From Metabacillus mangrovi (GTDB lineage Bacteria; Bacillota; Bacilli; Bacillales; Bacillaceae), in NCBI RefSeq assembly GCF_009711125.1, contig NZ_WMIB01000010.1:56198-120197 (forward strand): a DNA stretch of 64,000 bases, written 5' to 3'. The translations under genes were made by a program, and so were the position numbers. Below, one piece after another: positions 22,990 to 34,396 of the stretch. The notes beneath the pieces were generated by a model, which had not been told where the DNA came from, ran no database searches, and saw only the letters and a list, made by a program, of their open reading frames with translations. Numbering within the stretch: position 1 is the stretch's first letter; the number at the start of each line of letters is the position of its first letter.

Positions 22990-23625
22990 CAGCCGGGTAA
23001 CCGCATGCGGTGCGGGGTCAGTCCCGCTGTGCTTTAACGCAAGTGGGGACAGAGACCCGTCGCAATGAGCCCTTGTGCGGCAACGGTTTGCGAAGGCGGT
23101 GCCGGAGCTTTAGTTCGGTAGAGAATGTGGGGACTGGCACGGTGCCAGTCCCCTGCTGCTTTAACGCAGCAGGGGACAGAGAGGTGGTCACGCAAACCCT
23201 TGCACAGCAAGGATTTGGAGAGGTGGTGCCGGAGCTTTAGTCCGGTAGCGCAGAGCGGGTCAGACACCACTTCTTAAAAACCGTTCAAAACACTCATCAC
23301 TCAGTTAAGAGTGCATCGGAGCAGCGTTTTGTGCTGTTGCTTATGCTCAACAGGACTTTGCCGTGCACTGACCCCACATGCTTTAAAGCATCGGGGGTAC
23401 AAGCTTCGAACGGAAGAGCCCTTGGCAATAAAGGGCTAAATTGGGCAGGGGACGGAGTTTTAGTGCTTTAGCGAAAGTGGGGTCAGAGCTCAGCTCTGAC
23501 CCCGCTTACTTTAAAGCAACGGGGGTACATGCATCAAATGGAGAAGCCCTTGGCAATAAAGGGCTAAACTGGAGCGGGGACGGAGCTTTAATGCTTTAGC
23601 GAAAATGGGGTCAGAGCACCGGCCA
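22990..23625. repeat. Interspersed repeat cluster 1 (racA/tdk convergent junction)
   Basis: Several units of a shared intergenic repeat. Recognisable blocks include GCTTTAACGCA next to GGGG, a CCTTGC...GCAAGG hairpin, CGGTGCCGGAGCTTTAGT, and a palindromic linker GGGGACTGGCAC/GGTGCCAGTCCCC at 23129-23153. The units run in the opposite orientation to clusters 2-4 and decay towards the right. A C/A-rich low-complexity tract follows to about 23675. No credible ORF was seen. Confidence 0.85.
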
Positions 23626-23680
23626 GCAACAGCAACAGAATCAACACCAAAATTAACACCACCCCACCTCCAAAACAAAA

Positions 23681-23711
23681 AACCCCGGAGATCATCACCT
23701 CCAGGGTTTAC
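23681..23711 (-). terminator. Terminator after tdk
   Basis: AACCCYGGAG / CTCCRGGGTT hairpin followed by a TTTTTTG run on the minus strand. Confidence 0.85.
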
Positions 23712-23714
23712 ACA

Positions 23715-24332
23715 TTATTTATGCGCTGCGCGATTTTTCTCCGCTGAACGGGCAGGTTTGCCGGGCACTTCGTGGTGGTGGCGGCAGCGCGGTTCGTAGG
23801 ATTCGGATGCGCCGACGAGGATGATGGGATCCTGATAGGCGGCTGGGTTGCCGTTGATCAGGCGCTGGGTTCTGCTTGCGGGAGATCCGCAGACGGAGCA
23901 GACTGCCTGAAGCTTGGTGACGGTTTCGGCCATGGCCATCAAATCAGGCATAATGCCGAATGGCTCCCCGCGAAAATCCTGGTCGAGACCTGCTGTGATC
24001 ACCCGGTGGCCACGGTCTGCCAGCATGGTTACAACGTCGGTGATTCCGGCGTCGAAGAATTGTATTTCATCGATGGCGACCACGTCTGTATCTTCATCAA
24101 CGAGCTTCAATACGTCCTCCGAACCCGGTACGGGAGAACAGATGATGGTTGTCCCATTGTGGGAAACGACTTCCTTCTCACTGTAGCGGTTATCGATGGA
24201 TGGCTTGAATACCAGTACATTTTGTTTTGCATATTGAGCGCGGCGCACCCGGCGGATCAGCTCTTCTGATTTTCCGGAAAACATGCTTCCGCATATTACT
24301 TCCAGCCATCCGCTGAATTTCATCACATACAT
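23715..24332 (-). CDS. tdk: Thymidine kinase
   Basis: Phosphorylates thymidine to dTMP with ATP (salvage). The frame is open to 24374, but the ATG at 24332 after GGGAGAGG gives the family start [20 protein letters not shown] and 205 residues. The P-loop [12 protein letters not shown] (about 14-25) is followed by the [11 protein letters not shown]alker-B/catalytic Glu region and [14 protein letters not shown] zinc ribbon follows, with CSVCG and CRHHH. A dyad at 24421-24459 lies in its leader. Confidence 0.96.
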   Translation of the reverse strand: MYVMKFSGWLEVICGSMFSGKSEELIRRVRRAQYAKQNVLVFKPSIDNRYSEKEVVSHNGTTIICSPVPGSEDVLKLVDEDTDVVAIDEIQFFDAGITDVVTMLADRGHRVITAGLDQDFRGEPFGIMPDLMAMAETVTKLQAVCSVCGSPASRTQRLINGNPAAYQDPIILVGASESYEPRCRHHHEVPGKPARSAEKNRAAHK

Positions 24333-24420
24333 TGCAAACGGCCTCTCCCTTCCTTTGCTGCTTGAGGCTCGCAAGACAGCACGGTTTGTCCAGTTTTTCT
24401 GTATTCTTAATTTGCCCGAA

Positions 24421-24459
24421 GCCAGGTTTTACATGCCAAAAGTCCTTATGTAACCTGGC
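24421..24459 (-). other. Inverted repeat in the tdk leader
   Basis: GCCAGGTTTTACAT and ATGTAACCTGGC form a 12-bp stem with a two-base bulge and a 13-nt loop between rpmE and tdk. It is not followed by a clean T-run on the tdk strand, so it may be a leader structure. Confidence 0.4.
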
Positions 24460-24477
24460 AAATGCGCTTTTTTTCGT

Positions 24478-24516
24478 AAAAAAACAGGCAAGTATGAAGA
24501 CTTGCCTGTTTTTGTT
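24478..24516 (-). terminator. Terminator between rpmE and tdk
   Basis: ACAGGCAAGT/ACTTGCCTGT perfect stem with a six-base loop, and a TTTTTTT run on the minus strand. Confidence 0.9.
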
Positions 24517-24533
24517 TCGATCTATTCCAAAAA

Positions 24534-24734
24534 TTACTTCATTCCGTATTTTTTGTTGAAACGGTCAACACGTCCGCCAGCTTCAGCGAATTTTTGACGG
24601 CCAGTGTAGAATGGATGGCACTCGGAGCAAGTCTCGATGCGCACCTCATCTTTAACAGAACCTGTTTCAAATTCGTTTCCACAAGAACATTTCACCATAA
24701 CTTTTTTGTAGTTTGGATGAATTGCAGCTTTCAT
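24534..24734 (-). CDS. rpmE: 50S ribosomal protein L31 (zinc-binding form)
   Basis: L31 of the large-subunit central protuberance and inter-subunit bridge. The ATG at 24734 follows AAGGAGATG and gives [20 protein letters not shown], the standard 66 residues; the longer open frame upstream to 24812 is not coding. Cysteines in CSCGNEF and ETCSECHPF form the C+ zinc site, so this is the RpmEA type normally replaced by the zinc-free paralogue under zinc starvation. A strong promoter lies about 110 nt upstream. Confidence 0.96.
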   Translation of the reverse strand: MKAAIHPNYKKVMVKCSCGNEFETGSVKDEVRIETCSECHPFYTGRQKFAEAGGRVDRFNKKYGMK

Positions 24735-24844
24735 TCTTTTCATCTCCTTCCGCCCTGAATTCTTACCGAATCCAGAGTTATCTTGTCCAGAGACGTGACT
24801 CATCGCTTTCATGAATTCGTCATCTTGAACGGCATATGCTAAAA

Positions 24845-24873
24845 ATTATAACAGGGGTTCAGTCCGATTGCAA
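24845..24873 (-). promoter_or_regulatory. Sigma-A promoter of rpmE
   Basis: TTGCAA (24868-24873), 17-nt spacer, then TATAAT (24845-24850) on the minus strand. The roughly 100-nt leader it implies holds a pair of GAATTC palindromes and could host L31 autoregulation; Firmicute L31 leaders are known. Confidence 0.75.
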
Positions 24874-24913
24874 GGATCAAAATTGGAACTGGAAAGGAAA
24901 TACCGTCCTGCTG

Positions 24914-26200
24914 TTAGTGTGATCTTCTGGATCCTGCTGTGCCGGGCTTCGTATCGGCAGACAGCATTTCAAAAAATTCTTCATTGCCTTTGGACTGCTT
25001 CATTTTCCGCAGGAATTTTTCTGTGAAATCAGGGGTATCTGTCATGGATTTCCGGATCGCCCACAATTTCTCAAGATGTTCCTTCTGAACAAGAAGCTCT
25101 TCTTTCCGCGTTCCGGAACGGCGGATGTCGATGGCAGGGAAAATACGTTTTTCAGCAAGGGAGCGGTCAAGGTGCAGTTCCATATTACCTGTTCCTTTGA
25201 ACTCCTCATAAATCACATCATCCATCCGGGATCCTGTATCGACGAGTGCCGTTGCCAGGATGGTCAGGCTTCCGCCTTCTTCAATATTCCGGGCAGCACC
25301 GAAGAATCGCTTCGGACGATGGAAGGCTGCAGGGTCGATCCCTCCGGAAAGGGTACGGCCGCTTGGAGGGATGACAAGGTTGTAGGCGCGTGCCAGACGG
25401 GTGATACTGTCCATCAGGATGATTACATCCTTTTTGTGCTCAACAAGCCTCATGGCACGGTCCAGCACAAGCTCGGCCACTTTGATATGATTTTCCGGGA
25501 CTTCGTCAAAAGTGGAGCTGACAACATCCCCGGCAACAGAACGCTCGATGTCCGTTACTTCCTCAGGACGTTCGTCAATCAGAAGCACGATCAGTTCGGC
25601 TTCCGGGTGATTTGCAGTAATGCTGTTGGCGATTTCCTTTAAAAGCATGGTCTTCCCTGCTTTAGGAGGAGCAACGATGAGTCCGCGCTGGCCAAAACCG
25701 ACCGGTGCGATCAGATCCATAATTCTGGTGGACAGCATGTGCGGCTGTGTTTCCAGTACAATCTGCCGGTCAGGGTAAAGGGGGGTCAATGCCGGAAAAT
25801 GGACCCGCTCTTTTGCCGATTCAGGATCGTCTCCGTTTACGGCATCTACGTGCAGCAGGCCGTAATAGCGTTCGTTTTCCTTCGGCGGGCGTACCTTACC
25901 GGAAACTTTATCCCCGTTTCTCAGATCAAAACGGCGGATTTGCGACGCAGAAATATAAATATCCTCCGAGCTCGGAGAATAGTTAATCGGTCTGAGGAAT
26001 CCGAATCCTTCAGACTGGATGATTTCCAGAACGCCTTCCATGAATAAAAGGTCTTCCTGTTCTGCATCTGCTTTTAAAATCGCAAAAATCAATTCTTTTT
26101 TTGTCAGTTTGCTGTAATAGGAAATTTTAAAATGACGAGCGTGCTCGTATAATTCCTTCAGCTTCATATTTTCCAATGATGAAATGGAAACTTTACTCAT
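24914..26200 (-). CDS. rho: Transcription termination factor Rho
   Basis: Hexameric RNA helicase that ends transcription and suppresses antisense RNA. The 428 residues include an N-terminal Rho-N helical domain (about 5-45), an OSB-fold RNA-binding domain (about 52-125, EGFGFLRP) and a RecA-type core. The P-loop is APPKAGKT (about 177-184), followed by the [17 protein letters not shown] motif. The C-terminus is short and polar. Its position upstream of rpmE matches B. subtilis. Confidence 0.97.
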   Translation of the reverse strand: MSKVSISSLENMKLKELYEHARHFKISYYSKLTKKELIFAILKADAEQEDLLFMEGVLEIIQSEGFGFLRPINYSPSSEDIYISASQIRRFDLRNGDKVSGKVRPPKENERYYGLLHVDAVNGDDPESAKERVHFPALTPLYPDRQIVLETQPHMLSTRIMDLIAPVGFGQRGLIVAPPKAGKTMLLKEIANSITANHPEAELIVLLIDERPEEVTDIERSVAGDVVSSTFDEVPENHIKVAELVLDRAMRLVEHKKDVIILMDSITRLARAYNLVIPPSGRTLSGGIDPAAFHRPKRFFGAARNIEEGGSLTILATALVDTGSRMDDVIYEEFKGTGNMELHLDRSLAEKRIFPAIDIRRSGTRKEELLVQKEHLEKLWAIRKSMTDTPDFTEKFLRKMKQSKGNEEFFEMLSADTKPGTAGSRRSH

Positions 26201-26451
26201 GTAAACACCACACTTTTACCATATAAAATAGAGAAAATAATTTCTTTCCGCCCTATATGTACTTTTGCAATTAGCTAAGAACAGCCTTGTTTTTAGATAA
26301 TGGATTTCAAGATAGAGAAGGAAAAGAAGGGAAAGCTTTTGAAGTAGTTGAATGCAGTTGGGATCTTGTTTGCAGTACTCTTTAGTTTTACCCTATTTGA
26401 AGGGATTAATCAATACGTTTTCGAAGACGTAAAACATTTGAAACAAATAGC

Positions 26452-26476
26452 GAACCGGAGCCGAGGGCTCCGGTTC
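26452..26476 (-). terminator. Hairpin after glpX
   Basis: The perfect stem GAACCGGAGCC/GGCTCCGGTTC with a three-base loop lies 20 nt beyond the glpX stop. Only a modest T-rich stretch follows on the minus strand. Confidence 0.75.
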
Positions 26477-26495
26477 AGCCGTTTTGGCCTGAATG

Positions 26496-27458
26496 TTATC
26501 TGATGACCAGGTTTGGTTTCTTTTTCAGGCTGTGCTGGCCGTCGATAAAACGGACGGTGCCTGATTTTGCCCTCATGACAAGGGATTGAGTGGTGCCGCT
26601 TGATGCCTTGAACTGTACCCCTTTAAGCAGCTCCCCGTCTGTGACACCGGTTGCCGCAAAGATGGCATCTTCCCCTTTTACGAGATCCTCCATCAGGAGA
26701 ACCTTGTTCACATCAAGCCCCATGTTCACACAGCGTTCCAGCTCCTGATCATTCTGAGGCAGAAGCTTGCCCTGAATTTCCCCGCCGAGGCATTTCAGAG
26801 CTACTGCTGCGAGAACTCCTTCCGGTGCTCCGCCGGAGCCGAAGAGGATGTCCACCCCTGTATGGTCAAAAGCGGTATTGATGGCTCCTGCCACATCTCC
26901 GTCATTGATCAGCTTTATGCGGACACCGGCTTCGCGGAGCTCGCTGATGATTCCCTGATGGCGTTCACGGTTTAGGATGGTCGCCACAATGTCTTCAATG
27001 TCTTTATTTTTCGCTTTTGCTACAGCTCTCAGGTTCTCGATGATCGGCGCATTGATGTCAATACAGCCTACTGCATCAGGTCCCACTGCGATCTTGTCCA
27101 TGTACATGTCCGGTGCATGAAGCATATTGCCATGATCGGCCACAGCAATGACAGCGAGGGCATTCCACCCTCCTGTAGCGAGAATATTCGTTCCTTCAAG
27201 AGGATCTACTGCCACGTCCACTCTCGGTCCGTAGCCATTTCCAAGTTTTTCTCCGATATAGAGCATCGGCGCTTCATCCATTTCCCCTTCGCCGATCACG
27301 ACCGTCCCTTTCATCGGAATGGTGTCAAACACGTCTCTCATAGCAGACGTTGCCGCATCATCGGCCTCGTCCTTTTTCCCGCGGCCCATCCAGCGGGCAG
27401 ATGCCAATGCAGCGGCTTCTGTTACGCGTACTAGTTCCATCGATAAGCTTCTTTCCAT
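26496..27458 (-). CDS. glpX: Class II fructose-1,6-bisphosphatase
   Basis: GlpX-type enzyme hydrolysing fructose 1,6-bisphosphate to fructose 6-phosphate (gluconeogenesis). The 320 residues include the metal-binding signatures [14 protein letters not shown] and [13 protein letters not shown], and a substrate loop [15 protein letters not shown]. The ATG at 27458 follows GGGGAGGAACC. The neighbourhood rho-glpX-murA2-tal-fbaA is conserved in Bacillus and puts three sugar-phosphate enzymes together. Confidence 0.95.
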   Translation of the reverse strand: MERSLSMELVRVTEAAALASARWMGRGKKDEADDAATSAMRDVFDTIPMKGTVVIGEGEMDEAPMLYIGEKLGNGYGPRVDVAVDPLEGTNILATGGWNALAVIAVADHGNMLHAPDMYMDKIAVGPDAVGCIDINAPIIENLRAVAKAKNKDIEDIVATILNRERHQGIISELREAGVRIKLINDGDVAGAINTAFDHTGVDILFGSGGAPEGVLAAVALKCLGGEIQGKLLPQNDQELERCVNMGLDVNKVLLMEDLVKGEDAIFAATGVTDGELLKGVQFKASSGTTQSLVMRAKSGTVRFIDGQHSLKKKPNLVIR

Positions 27459-27528
27459 CTTTGGTTCCTCCCCTTCGCTGTAACAAATATATGTAGGCCT
27501 GCTTCCTCACGGAAACAGGTTGTTGCTG

Positions 27529-28818
27529 CTATGAGTTTTCGACTTGTTCGATTTCATGTGCCGACATTTTTTCTCTCCAAATGGAGGCTCCCATGTTTGT
27601 CAGCTTTTTCTCTAAATCGCTGTAGCCGCGGTCAATGTGTTCGAGACCGGTTACTTCTGTGATTCCATCAGCCATCAGGCCGGCAGTTACAAGAGCGGCA
27701 CCTGCACGAAGATCGCTCGCCTTTACCTTTGCACCCTGCAGGTTTGCAGAACCGGAAACAATGGCGGAACGGCCTTCCACCTTAATGTTCGCACCCATCC
27801 GGCGCAGCTCGTCAATATGCTTGAAGCGGGCTGAATAAATGGTATCCGTCACAACGCTTGTCCCGTTTGCTTTTGTAAGGAAAGAAGTAAACGGCTGCTG
27901 AAGATCTGTCGGGAATCCGGGATACACCAGCGTTTTTACATCTACCGGCTTCAGTTCCTTCTGTCCTCCGACAATCCAGATCTGATCATTGCTCGTTTCG
28001 ACATGAACGCCCGTCTCTCTCAGTTTGGCGATCAGCGACTCCATGTGAAGAGGGATGACATTATCGATGAGCACCTCTTTTCCGGCAGCAGCACCGATAA
28101 TCATATAGGTCCCTGCTTCAATCCGGTCCGGAATGATGGTATGGCGGCAGCCATGGAGCTTCTCCACTCCGTCGATGCGGATCACATCTGTTCCTGCCCC
28201 TTTAATCCTTGCACCCATGCTCGTCAGGAGCGTCGCTACATCTACGATTTCCGGTTCCTTCGCAGCATTTTCAATAACCGTGCGCCCTTTTGCAAGAACG
28301 GCAGCGAGCATGATGTTGATGGTCGCGCCTACACTGACTACATCCAGGTAGATGCGCGCACCCTTTAACTCTTCTGCACGAAGATAAATCGCACCCTGTT
28401 CATTTGTTACCTGGGCACCGAGAGCTTCAAAGCCTTTTATATGCTGGTCGATCGGCCGCGGTCCCAGATGGCAGCCGCCAGGCAGCCCGATTACAGCTTT
28501 TTTGAACCGGCCGAGCATGGCTCCCATCAAATAATAGGAGGCTCTGAGTTTCTTTACTTTTCCGTTCGGAAGAGGCATAGAGATCATGTTTTCAGGCTGC
28601 ACATGCATTTCGCCATTCTGAAAATCAACTTTCCCGCCGACTTCCTCCAGTAAATCCTTTAATATATGCACATCAGAAATGTCCGGCAAACCCTCAATCA
28701 CAACTGAAGATTCCGCAAGTATCGTGGCGGGAATGAGGGCTACAGCACTGTTTTTTGCACCACTGATTGTAACCGATCCTTTGAGGGGTTCCCCGCCTGC
28801 AATTTTTAATTTTTCCAT
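27529..28818 (-). CDS. murAB: UDP-N-acetylglucosamine 1-carboxyvinyltransferase (second MurA)
   Basis: Transfers enolpyruvate from PEP to UDP-GlcNAc, the first committed step of peptidoglycan synthesis and the fosfomycin target. The 429 residues include the EPSP-synthase fold start ([18 protein letters not shown]). The active-site Cys116 is in [11 protein letters not shown], so the enzyme should be fosfomycin-sensitive. Its position next to glpX and fbaA identifies it as the MurAB/MurZ paralogue; the other MurA is normally elsewhere. Also called murZ. Confidence 0.95.
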   Translation of the reverse strand: MEKLKIAGGEPLKGSVTISGAKNSAVALIPATILAESSVVIEGLPDISDVHILKDLLEEVGGKVDFQNGEMHVQPENMISMPLPNGKVKKLRASYYLMGAMLGRFKKAVIGLPGGCHLGPRPIDQHIKGFEALGAQVTNEQGAIYLRAEELKGARIYLDVVSVGATINIMLAAVLAKGRTVIENAAKEPEIVDVATLLTSMGARIKGAGTDVIRIDGVEKLHGCRHTIIPDRIEAGTYMIIGAAAGKEVLIDNVIPLHMESLIAKLRETGVHVETSNDQIWIVGGQKELKPVDVKTLVYPGFPTDLQQPFTSFLTKANGTSVVTDTIYSARFKHIDELRRMGANIKVEGRSAIVSGSANLQGAKVKASDLRAGAALVTAGLMADGITEVTGLEHIDRGYSDLEKKLTNMGASIWREKMSAHEIEQVENS

Positions 28819-29158
28819 GATGGTCTCCTTCCTGAGAAGCTGACAATAAAGGTACTCTTTTCAACAAATTCTCCATAAAACCGACAGAACATACGCTTAT
28901 ATAAAAAAATAGATTTGGCTGCTTTTACACGAATCTGCATCATTGTCCGGGGGCTGGTCCCCCCTGCGCGGCAGAGCGGTAAGCATGGTGCCACTCTAAA
29001 CGTTCAGGCAAGTTTAAAAACGGCCTCTCCCTATTGTAAATTAAAATCCATTTAGGCTCAAACGGAACTTTTGGAGAATAACGGCTGCTTTGATGAGTCT
29101 GGTGTATTTCAGAGCAAATGGCAAGCCATAAGCTTGCCATTCCGCCCTGAATATTCAA
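28819..29158. other. Intergenic block between tal and murAB
   Basis: This 340-bp gap contains a hairpin (ATGGCAAGC/GCTTGCCAT, 29117-29142) just after tal and a GGGGG-CTGGT-CCCCC palindrome near 28950. A 72-codon minus-strand frame (28940-29158) starts at a TTG without a ribosome site. The gene is not believable, but the compact structured block could be a repeat element. Confidence 0.4.
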
Positions 29159-29806
29159 TTATTGCTGTGCCCGGTTGTTCCAGTCTGATAAAAACTTTTC
29201 AATTCCCTGATCAGTCAGCGGATGCTTGAAAAGCTGATGGATAACCTTCAGCGGAATGGTCGCAATATGCGCACCGTTTAAGGCTGCATCCGTTACATGC
29301 ATCGGATGGCGGATGGACGCTGCAATTATCTCCGTGTCCAATCCGTGCAGATCAAAAATCTCAGAGATGGTCGCAATAAGATCCATCCCATCCTGGCCGA
29401 TATCATCCAGTCTTCCGAGAAAAGGAGAAACATAGGTTGCTCCTGCACGGGCAGCAAGCAGAGCCTGGTTTGCACTGAAAATAAGCGTTACGTTCGTTTT
29501 AATGCCGAGCTCCGAAAATTCCTTAACAGCCTTCAGGCCATCAGGCGTCATCGGAACTTTCACTGTAATATTCGGGGCAATCTTGGCTAGTTCCTTGCCC
29601 TCTTCAATCATTTCTTCTGCTTTTAAAGAAACGACTTCTGCACTGACCGAATCTTTTACTATGTCCGTGATTTCTCTTAGTCTGTCATGAAAGGAGATAT
29701 TCTCTTTGGCTACTAAACTCGGATTTGTCGTTACGCCTGAAAGGATGCCCATGGCTTTAGCTTCTTTGATTTCCTCAAGGTTTGCTGTATCAATGAAAAA
29801 TTTCAC
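29159..29806 (-). CDS. tal: Transaldolase / fructose-6-phosphate aldolase-like protein
   Basis: Short-type transaldolase (YwjH/TalC family) acting on fructose 6-phosphate in the pentose phosphate pathway. The frame opens at 29827, but the GTG at 29806, 9 nt after GGGAG, gives [20 protein letters not shown] and 215 residues. The Schiff-base lysine is in [15 protein letters not shown], and the family segments [12 protein letters not shown] and [12 protein letters not shown] are present. It lies between fbaA and murAB. Confidence 0.94.
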   Translation of the reverse strand: MKFFIDTANLEEIKEAKAMGILSGVTTNPSLVAKENISFHDRLREITDIVKDSVSAEVVSLKAEEMIEEGKELAKIAPNITVKVPMTPDGLKAVKEFSELGIKTNVTLIFSANQALLAARAGATYVSPFLGRLDDIGQDGMDLIATISEIFDLHGLDTEIIAASIRHPMHVTDAALNGAHIATIPLKVIHQLFKHPLTDQGIEKFLSDWNNRAQQ

Positions 29807-29871
29807 TTTGTCCCGCTCCCTTATCAAAAATCTGAAAAATAAAACTTGTTATCGCTTTCTTTAAACAGCTA

Positions 29872-29900
29872 TGAAAACCGCCTATAAAAGACGGTTTTCA
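29872..29900 (-). terminator. Hairpin after fbaA
   Basis: GAAAACCG/CGGTTTTC stem with a 12-nt loop, just beyond the fbaA stop. The following minus-strand sequence is only weakly T-rich, so termination may be partial. Confidence 0.6.
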
Positions 29901-29911
29901 ATTTTTGTAAA

Positions 29912-30769
29912 TTAAGCTCTGTTAGAAGAACCGAATTCACGCATTTTGCCTTGAACAGTTTCTTTGATCGCATCGCGAGCTGGTCCAAGATATTTACGCG
30001 GATCGTATTCTTCAGGTTTCGCAGCAAGCACTTCACGAACCGTTCTTGCAGAAGAAATCTGGTTCTCAGTGTTTACATTGATTTTTGCTGTTCCGAAAGA
30101 GATCGCTTTTTGAATATCGTGAGTCGGGATGCCTGTTCCGCCGTGAAGAACTAGTGGAACGCCCGTTGCTGCGCCGATTTCTTCCATCTCTTTGAAGCCA
30201 AGGTTCGGTTCGCCTTTGTAAGGACCGTGAACGGAACCAAGTGCAGGTGCAAGCGTGTCGATGCCTGTGCGCTCAACAAGTTCCTGGCACTCTTTAGGAT
30301 CTGCGTAGATTACGCCTTCAGCGATGACGTCATCTTCCTGTCCACCAACAGTTCCAAGCTCTGCCTCAACAGAAACACCATGGAAATGAGCAAGCTCAAC
30401 CACTTTGGAAGTTGTTTCGATATTTTCTTCGAACGGGTGATGGGAAGCATCGATCATGACAGACGTGAAGCCTGCATGGATTGCTTTCGCACAAGATTCG
30501 AAGCTTGAACCGTGGTCAAGGTGAATCGCAACCGGTACTGTTGTCTGATACTCTTCCATCAGCGCTTTAACCAGTGCCACAACTGTTTTGAAGCCGCCCA
30601 TGTAACGAGCCGCGCCTTCAGATACACCAAGAATAACCGGTGATTTTTCTTCTTCTGCTGCCTGAAGAATCGCTTGAGTGAACTCAAGGTTATTCAGGTT
30701 GAACTGGCCAACAGCGTAGCCTTCGCTTTTGGCTTTGTTAAGCATTTCTGTCATTGATACTAAAGGCAT
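29912..30769 (-). CDS. fbaA: Fructose-bisphosphate aldolase, class II
   Basis: Zinc-dependent cleavage of fructose 1,6-bisphosphate to DHAP and glyceraldehyde 3-phosphate. The 285 residues include [11 protein letters not shown] (Asp85 catalytic, His86 zinc ligand), the [15 protein letters not shown] loop and the phosphate-binding [12 protein letters not shown] and INVNTENQ motifs. The ATG at 30769 follows AAGGAGGAT. It lies downstream of spo0F, as in B. subtilis. Confidence 0.97.
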   Translation of the reverse strand: MPLVSMTEMLNKAKSEGYAVGQFNLNNLEFTQAILQAAEEEKSPVILGVSEGAARYMGGFKTVVALVKALMEEYQTTVPVAIHLDHGSSFESCAKAIHAGFTSVMIDASHHPFEENIETTSKVVELAHFHGVSVEAELGTVGGQEDDVIAEGVIYADPKECQELVERTGIDTLAPALGSVHGPYKGEPNLGFKEMEEIGAATGVPLVLHGGTGIPTHDIQKAISFGTAKINVNTENQISSARTVREVLAAKPEEYDPRKYLGPARDAIKETVQGKMREFGSSNRA

Positions 30770-30955
30770 ATCGAATAATCCTCCTTGTATAGCCTGATTT
30801 TGCTAAACCCGAAAAGCTTATCAAATCTAGCTTGACCAGAAAATTTCCTGTATATGTAACTAAGAAATGGATGCATAGCTTTTCTAAACAATAGCATACC
30901 AATAACAAGGAAAATCGGCAACTTTTCGACACAAGTCCAAAAATTCAAACTACTG

Positions 30956-31330
30956 TCAGTTCGATTTTAAGGGAAGATGTTTTTTTACCGCAGCGCGGAT
31001 CTCATCAATATCAAACGGCTTCGCAAAATGCGTTAGAGCCCCAAGGTCTTTCGCTTCCTGGATCATATCCAGCTCACCGTATGCCGTCATGATAATCACC
31101 CGGATGTTCGGGTCTACAAGCTTCATTCTTTTCAGGATTTCAATTCCATCCATACCAGGAATTTTCATATCAAGCAGTACTAAATCAGGTGGAGTCTGCT
31201 CAAGGATTTCCAGTGCCTGAAAGCCGCTTGCCGCCTGATACGTATCGTAGCCCTCTTTTTGAAACACTTCATTGAGCAGGATTCTGATTCCATATTGATC
31301 ATCCACGATTAAAATCTTTTCTTTCGCCAT
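30956..31330 (-). CDS. spo0F: Sporulation initiation phosphotransferase Spo0F
   Basis: Single-domain response regulator that passes phosphate from sporulation kinases to Spo0B in the phosphorelay. The 124 residues carry the receiver acidic pocket (Asp10, Asp11), the phosphoacceptor Asp54 (LLDMKIPG), the switch Thr in IIMTAYGE and Lys in HFAKPFD. No output domain. The ATG at 31330 follows GGAGAGGTG. A good sigma-H promoter match lies upstream. Confidence 0.97.
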   Translation of the reverse strand: MAKEKILIVDDQYGIRILLNEVFQKEGYDTYQAASGFQALEILEQTPPDLVLLDMKIPGMDGIEILKRMKLVDPNIRVIIMTAYGELDMIQEAKDLGALTHFAKPFDIDEIRAAVKKHLPLKSN

Positions 31331-31371
31331 TTGTGCACCTCTCCGCTATTATTCCTTATCATCTATGATAC

Positions 31372-31400
31372 TAATTCTGTCCGGATGGTCAATCTCCTGC
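31372..31400 (-). promoter_or_regulatory. Sigma-H-like promoter of spo0F
   Basis: On the minus strand GCAGGAGAT (31392-31400), 11-nt spacer, then ACAGAATTA (31372-31380), about 45 nt upstream of spo0F. The match to RNAGGAWWW/RNNGAATWW is complete except one base in the -35. spo0F is sigma-H-dependent in B. subtilis. Confidence 0.75.
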
Positions 31401-31490
31401 CTCAAAATGGATAATGCCTAACTTTTTGTAATATGAGCTGATATTCCGTATAATGCCTGTGACAAGAACATCGAAAAAGGAGTTTTTCCT

Positions 31491-32030
31491 ATGCTTAAAA
31501 TATTTTCCACCCAGCTTGCCGGGCAATTCCAGCGGATCCAGAGCCAGGAGGAATTTTCAATAGAGGATGGAGCAAGACTGCTTGCCCAGGGCTGCGCAGG
31601 AGACGGCACGGTTTATGTGCACGGGTTCAGCGAAATGGCTGCCATTGTAAAGGAAGCAACAGAAAGCCTGGAGCCGTTCCCTGGAGCCAGGGCCCTTTTT
31701 AATGAAAAAGGGGAAATGGCCAGCGTCCAGCCCTCTGACCGTGTACTGCTGTTCACCCGGCTGGCTTCAGACGAGGAAGCTATTCTGCTCGCACAAAAGC
31801 TGCAGCAGGAAGGCATATCAACCGTTGGCGTGTCCGCCATCGATGTTGAAGACGGGTTCCAGTCCGCCGTGGACATCCACATCGATTCAAAACTCAAAAA
31901 ACCGATGATCCCGGCTGAAGACGGCAGCCGCTATGGCTTCCCGGCCATCATGACGGGGCTGTTTGTTTATTATGCATTGCGGTTTACGGTGGAGGAGATT
32001 TTAGGGGAGATCGAGGACTTAAATTACTGA
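31491..32030 (+). CDS. ywjG: DUF2529 family protein YwjG
   Basis: A 179-residue protein with a SIS-like fold pattern: it begins MLKIFSTQLAGQFQRI, then has a GDGTVYVHGFSEMAAI strand-turn and VLLFTRLASDEEAILLAQKL. It ends FVYYALRFTVEEILGEIED. The biochemical function is unknown; the family is restricted to Bacillaceae relatives. The ATG at 31491 follows AAAAGGAG. It is divergent from spo0F and convergent with pyrG, matching the B. subtilis order. Confidence 0.85.
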   Translation: MLKIFSTQLAGQFQRIQSQEEFSIEDGARLLAQGCAGDGTVYVHGFSEMAAIVKEATESLEPFPGARALFNEKGEMASVQPSDRVLLFTRLASDEEAILLAQKLQQEGISTVGVSAIDVEDGFQSAVDIHIDSKLKKPMIPAEDGSRYGFPAIMTGLFVYYALRFTVEEILGEIEDLNY

Positions 32031-32035
32031 CGGAT

Positions 32036-32470
32036 GGGGTGGGGTGCTCTGACCCCACTTTCGCTAAAGCACGAAACCTCCGTCCCCATCTTCACGAACG
32101 CTGTCTGCACAAGGGATTGGCGGGGTCATGCTTTTTCCCCCGCTCCTTTAAAGCGGTGGGGGTCAGTGCACGGTTAAAAGAACCGCAGCGGCCAAGGAAG
32201 TGTCTGACCCCTGTTCTGCTAAAGCATTAAAGCTCCGGCACCGAAGCTGTAAACTCTTGCTGCCCATGGGTTTGCGGTGACAGGTCTCTGTCCCCTTTTG
32301 CGTTAAAGCGGAAGGGGACTGGCACCGTGCCAGTCCCCACACTCTCTGCCGTACTAAAGCTCCGGCACCGACTTTGGAAACTCTTGCCGCCCAAAGGTTT
32401 GCGGTGACAGGCCTCTGTCCCCGCTTACGTTAAAGCAGAGCGGGACTGACCCCGCCTCAGCTCTTTACTA
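32036..32470. repeat. Interspersed repeat cluster 2 (ywjG/pyrG convergent junction)
   Basis: About three units of the same family as cluster 1 in the opposite orientation. Each has CTAAAGCA-TTAAAGCTCCGGCACCG-type blocks and GTCTCTGTCCCC boxes, with one perfect palindromic linker (GGGGACTGGCAC/GTGCCAGTCCCC) at 32314-32338. A CT-rich low-complexity tract (32460-32500) follows before the pyrG terminator. Confidence 0.85.
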
Positions 32471-32503
32471 CTCTACACTGCTCTCCACCTCACCTCACCC
32501 ATC

Positions 32504-32542
32504 AAAAAAAACCACCCCTCCGTTAAAAAGGGGTGGTTTTTT
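32504..32542 (-). terminator. Terminator after pyrG
   Basis: AACCACCCCT/AGGGGTGGTT perfect stem with T-runs on both strands. Confidence 0.9.
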
Positions 32543-32547
32543 CTATA

Positions 32548-34352
<1,805 letters not shown>

Positions 34353-34359
34353 AGATAAA

Positions 34360-34388
34360 ATACTACCTACTTCATGGATGAAAGTCAA
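34360..34388 (-). promoter_or_regulatory. Sigma-A promoter of pyrG
   Basis: TTGACT (34383-34388), 17-nt spacer, then TAGTAT (34360-34365), 7 nt before the GGGCTC initiation sequence. Confidence 0.8.
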
Positions 34389-34396
34389 GATGAATC

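Noticed and set aside
22985..23270. Short ORFs on both strands within repeat cluster 1
   Set aside because: They follow repeat blocks, lack ribosome sites, and reappear wherever the repeat occurs.
28940..29158. 72-codon minus-strand ORF between tal and murAB
   Set aside because: TTG start without a ribosome site, and it includes the post-tal hairpin; treated as a possible repeat block.
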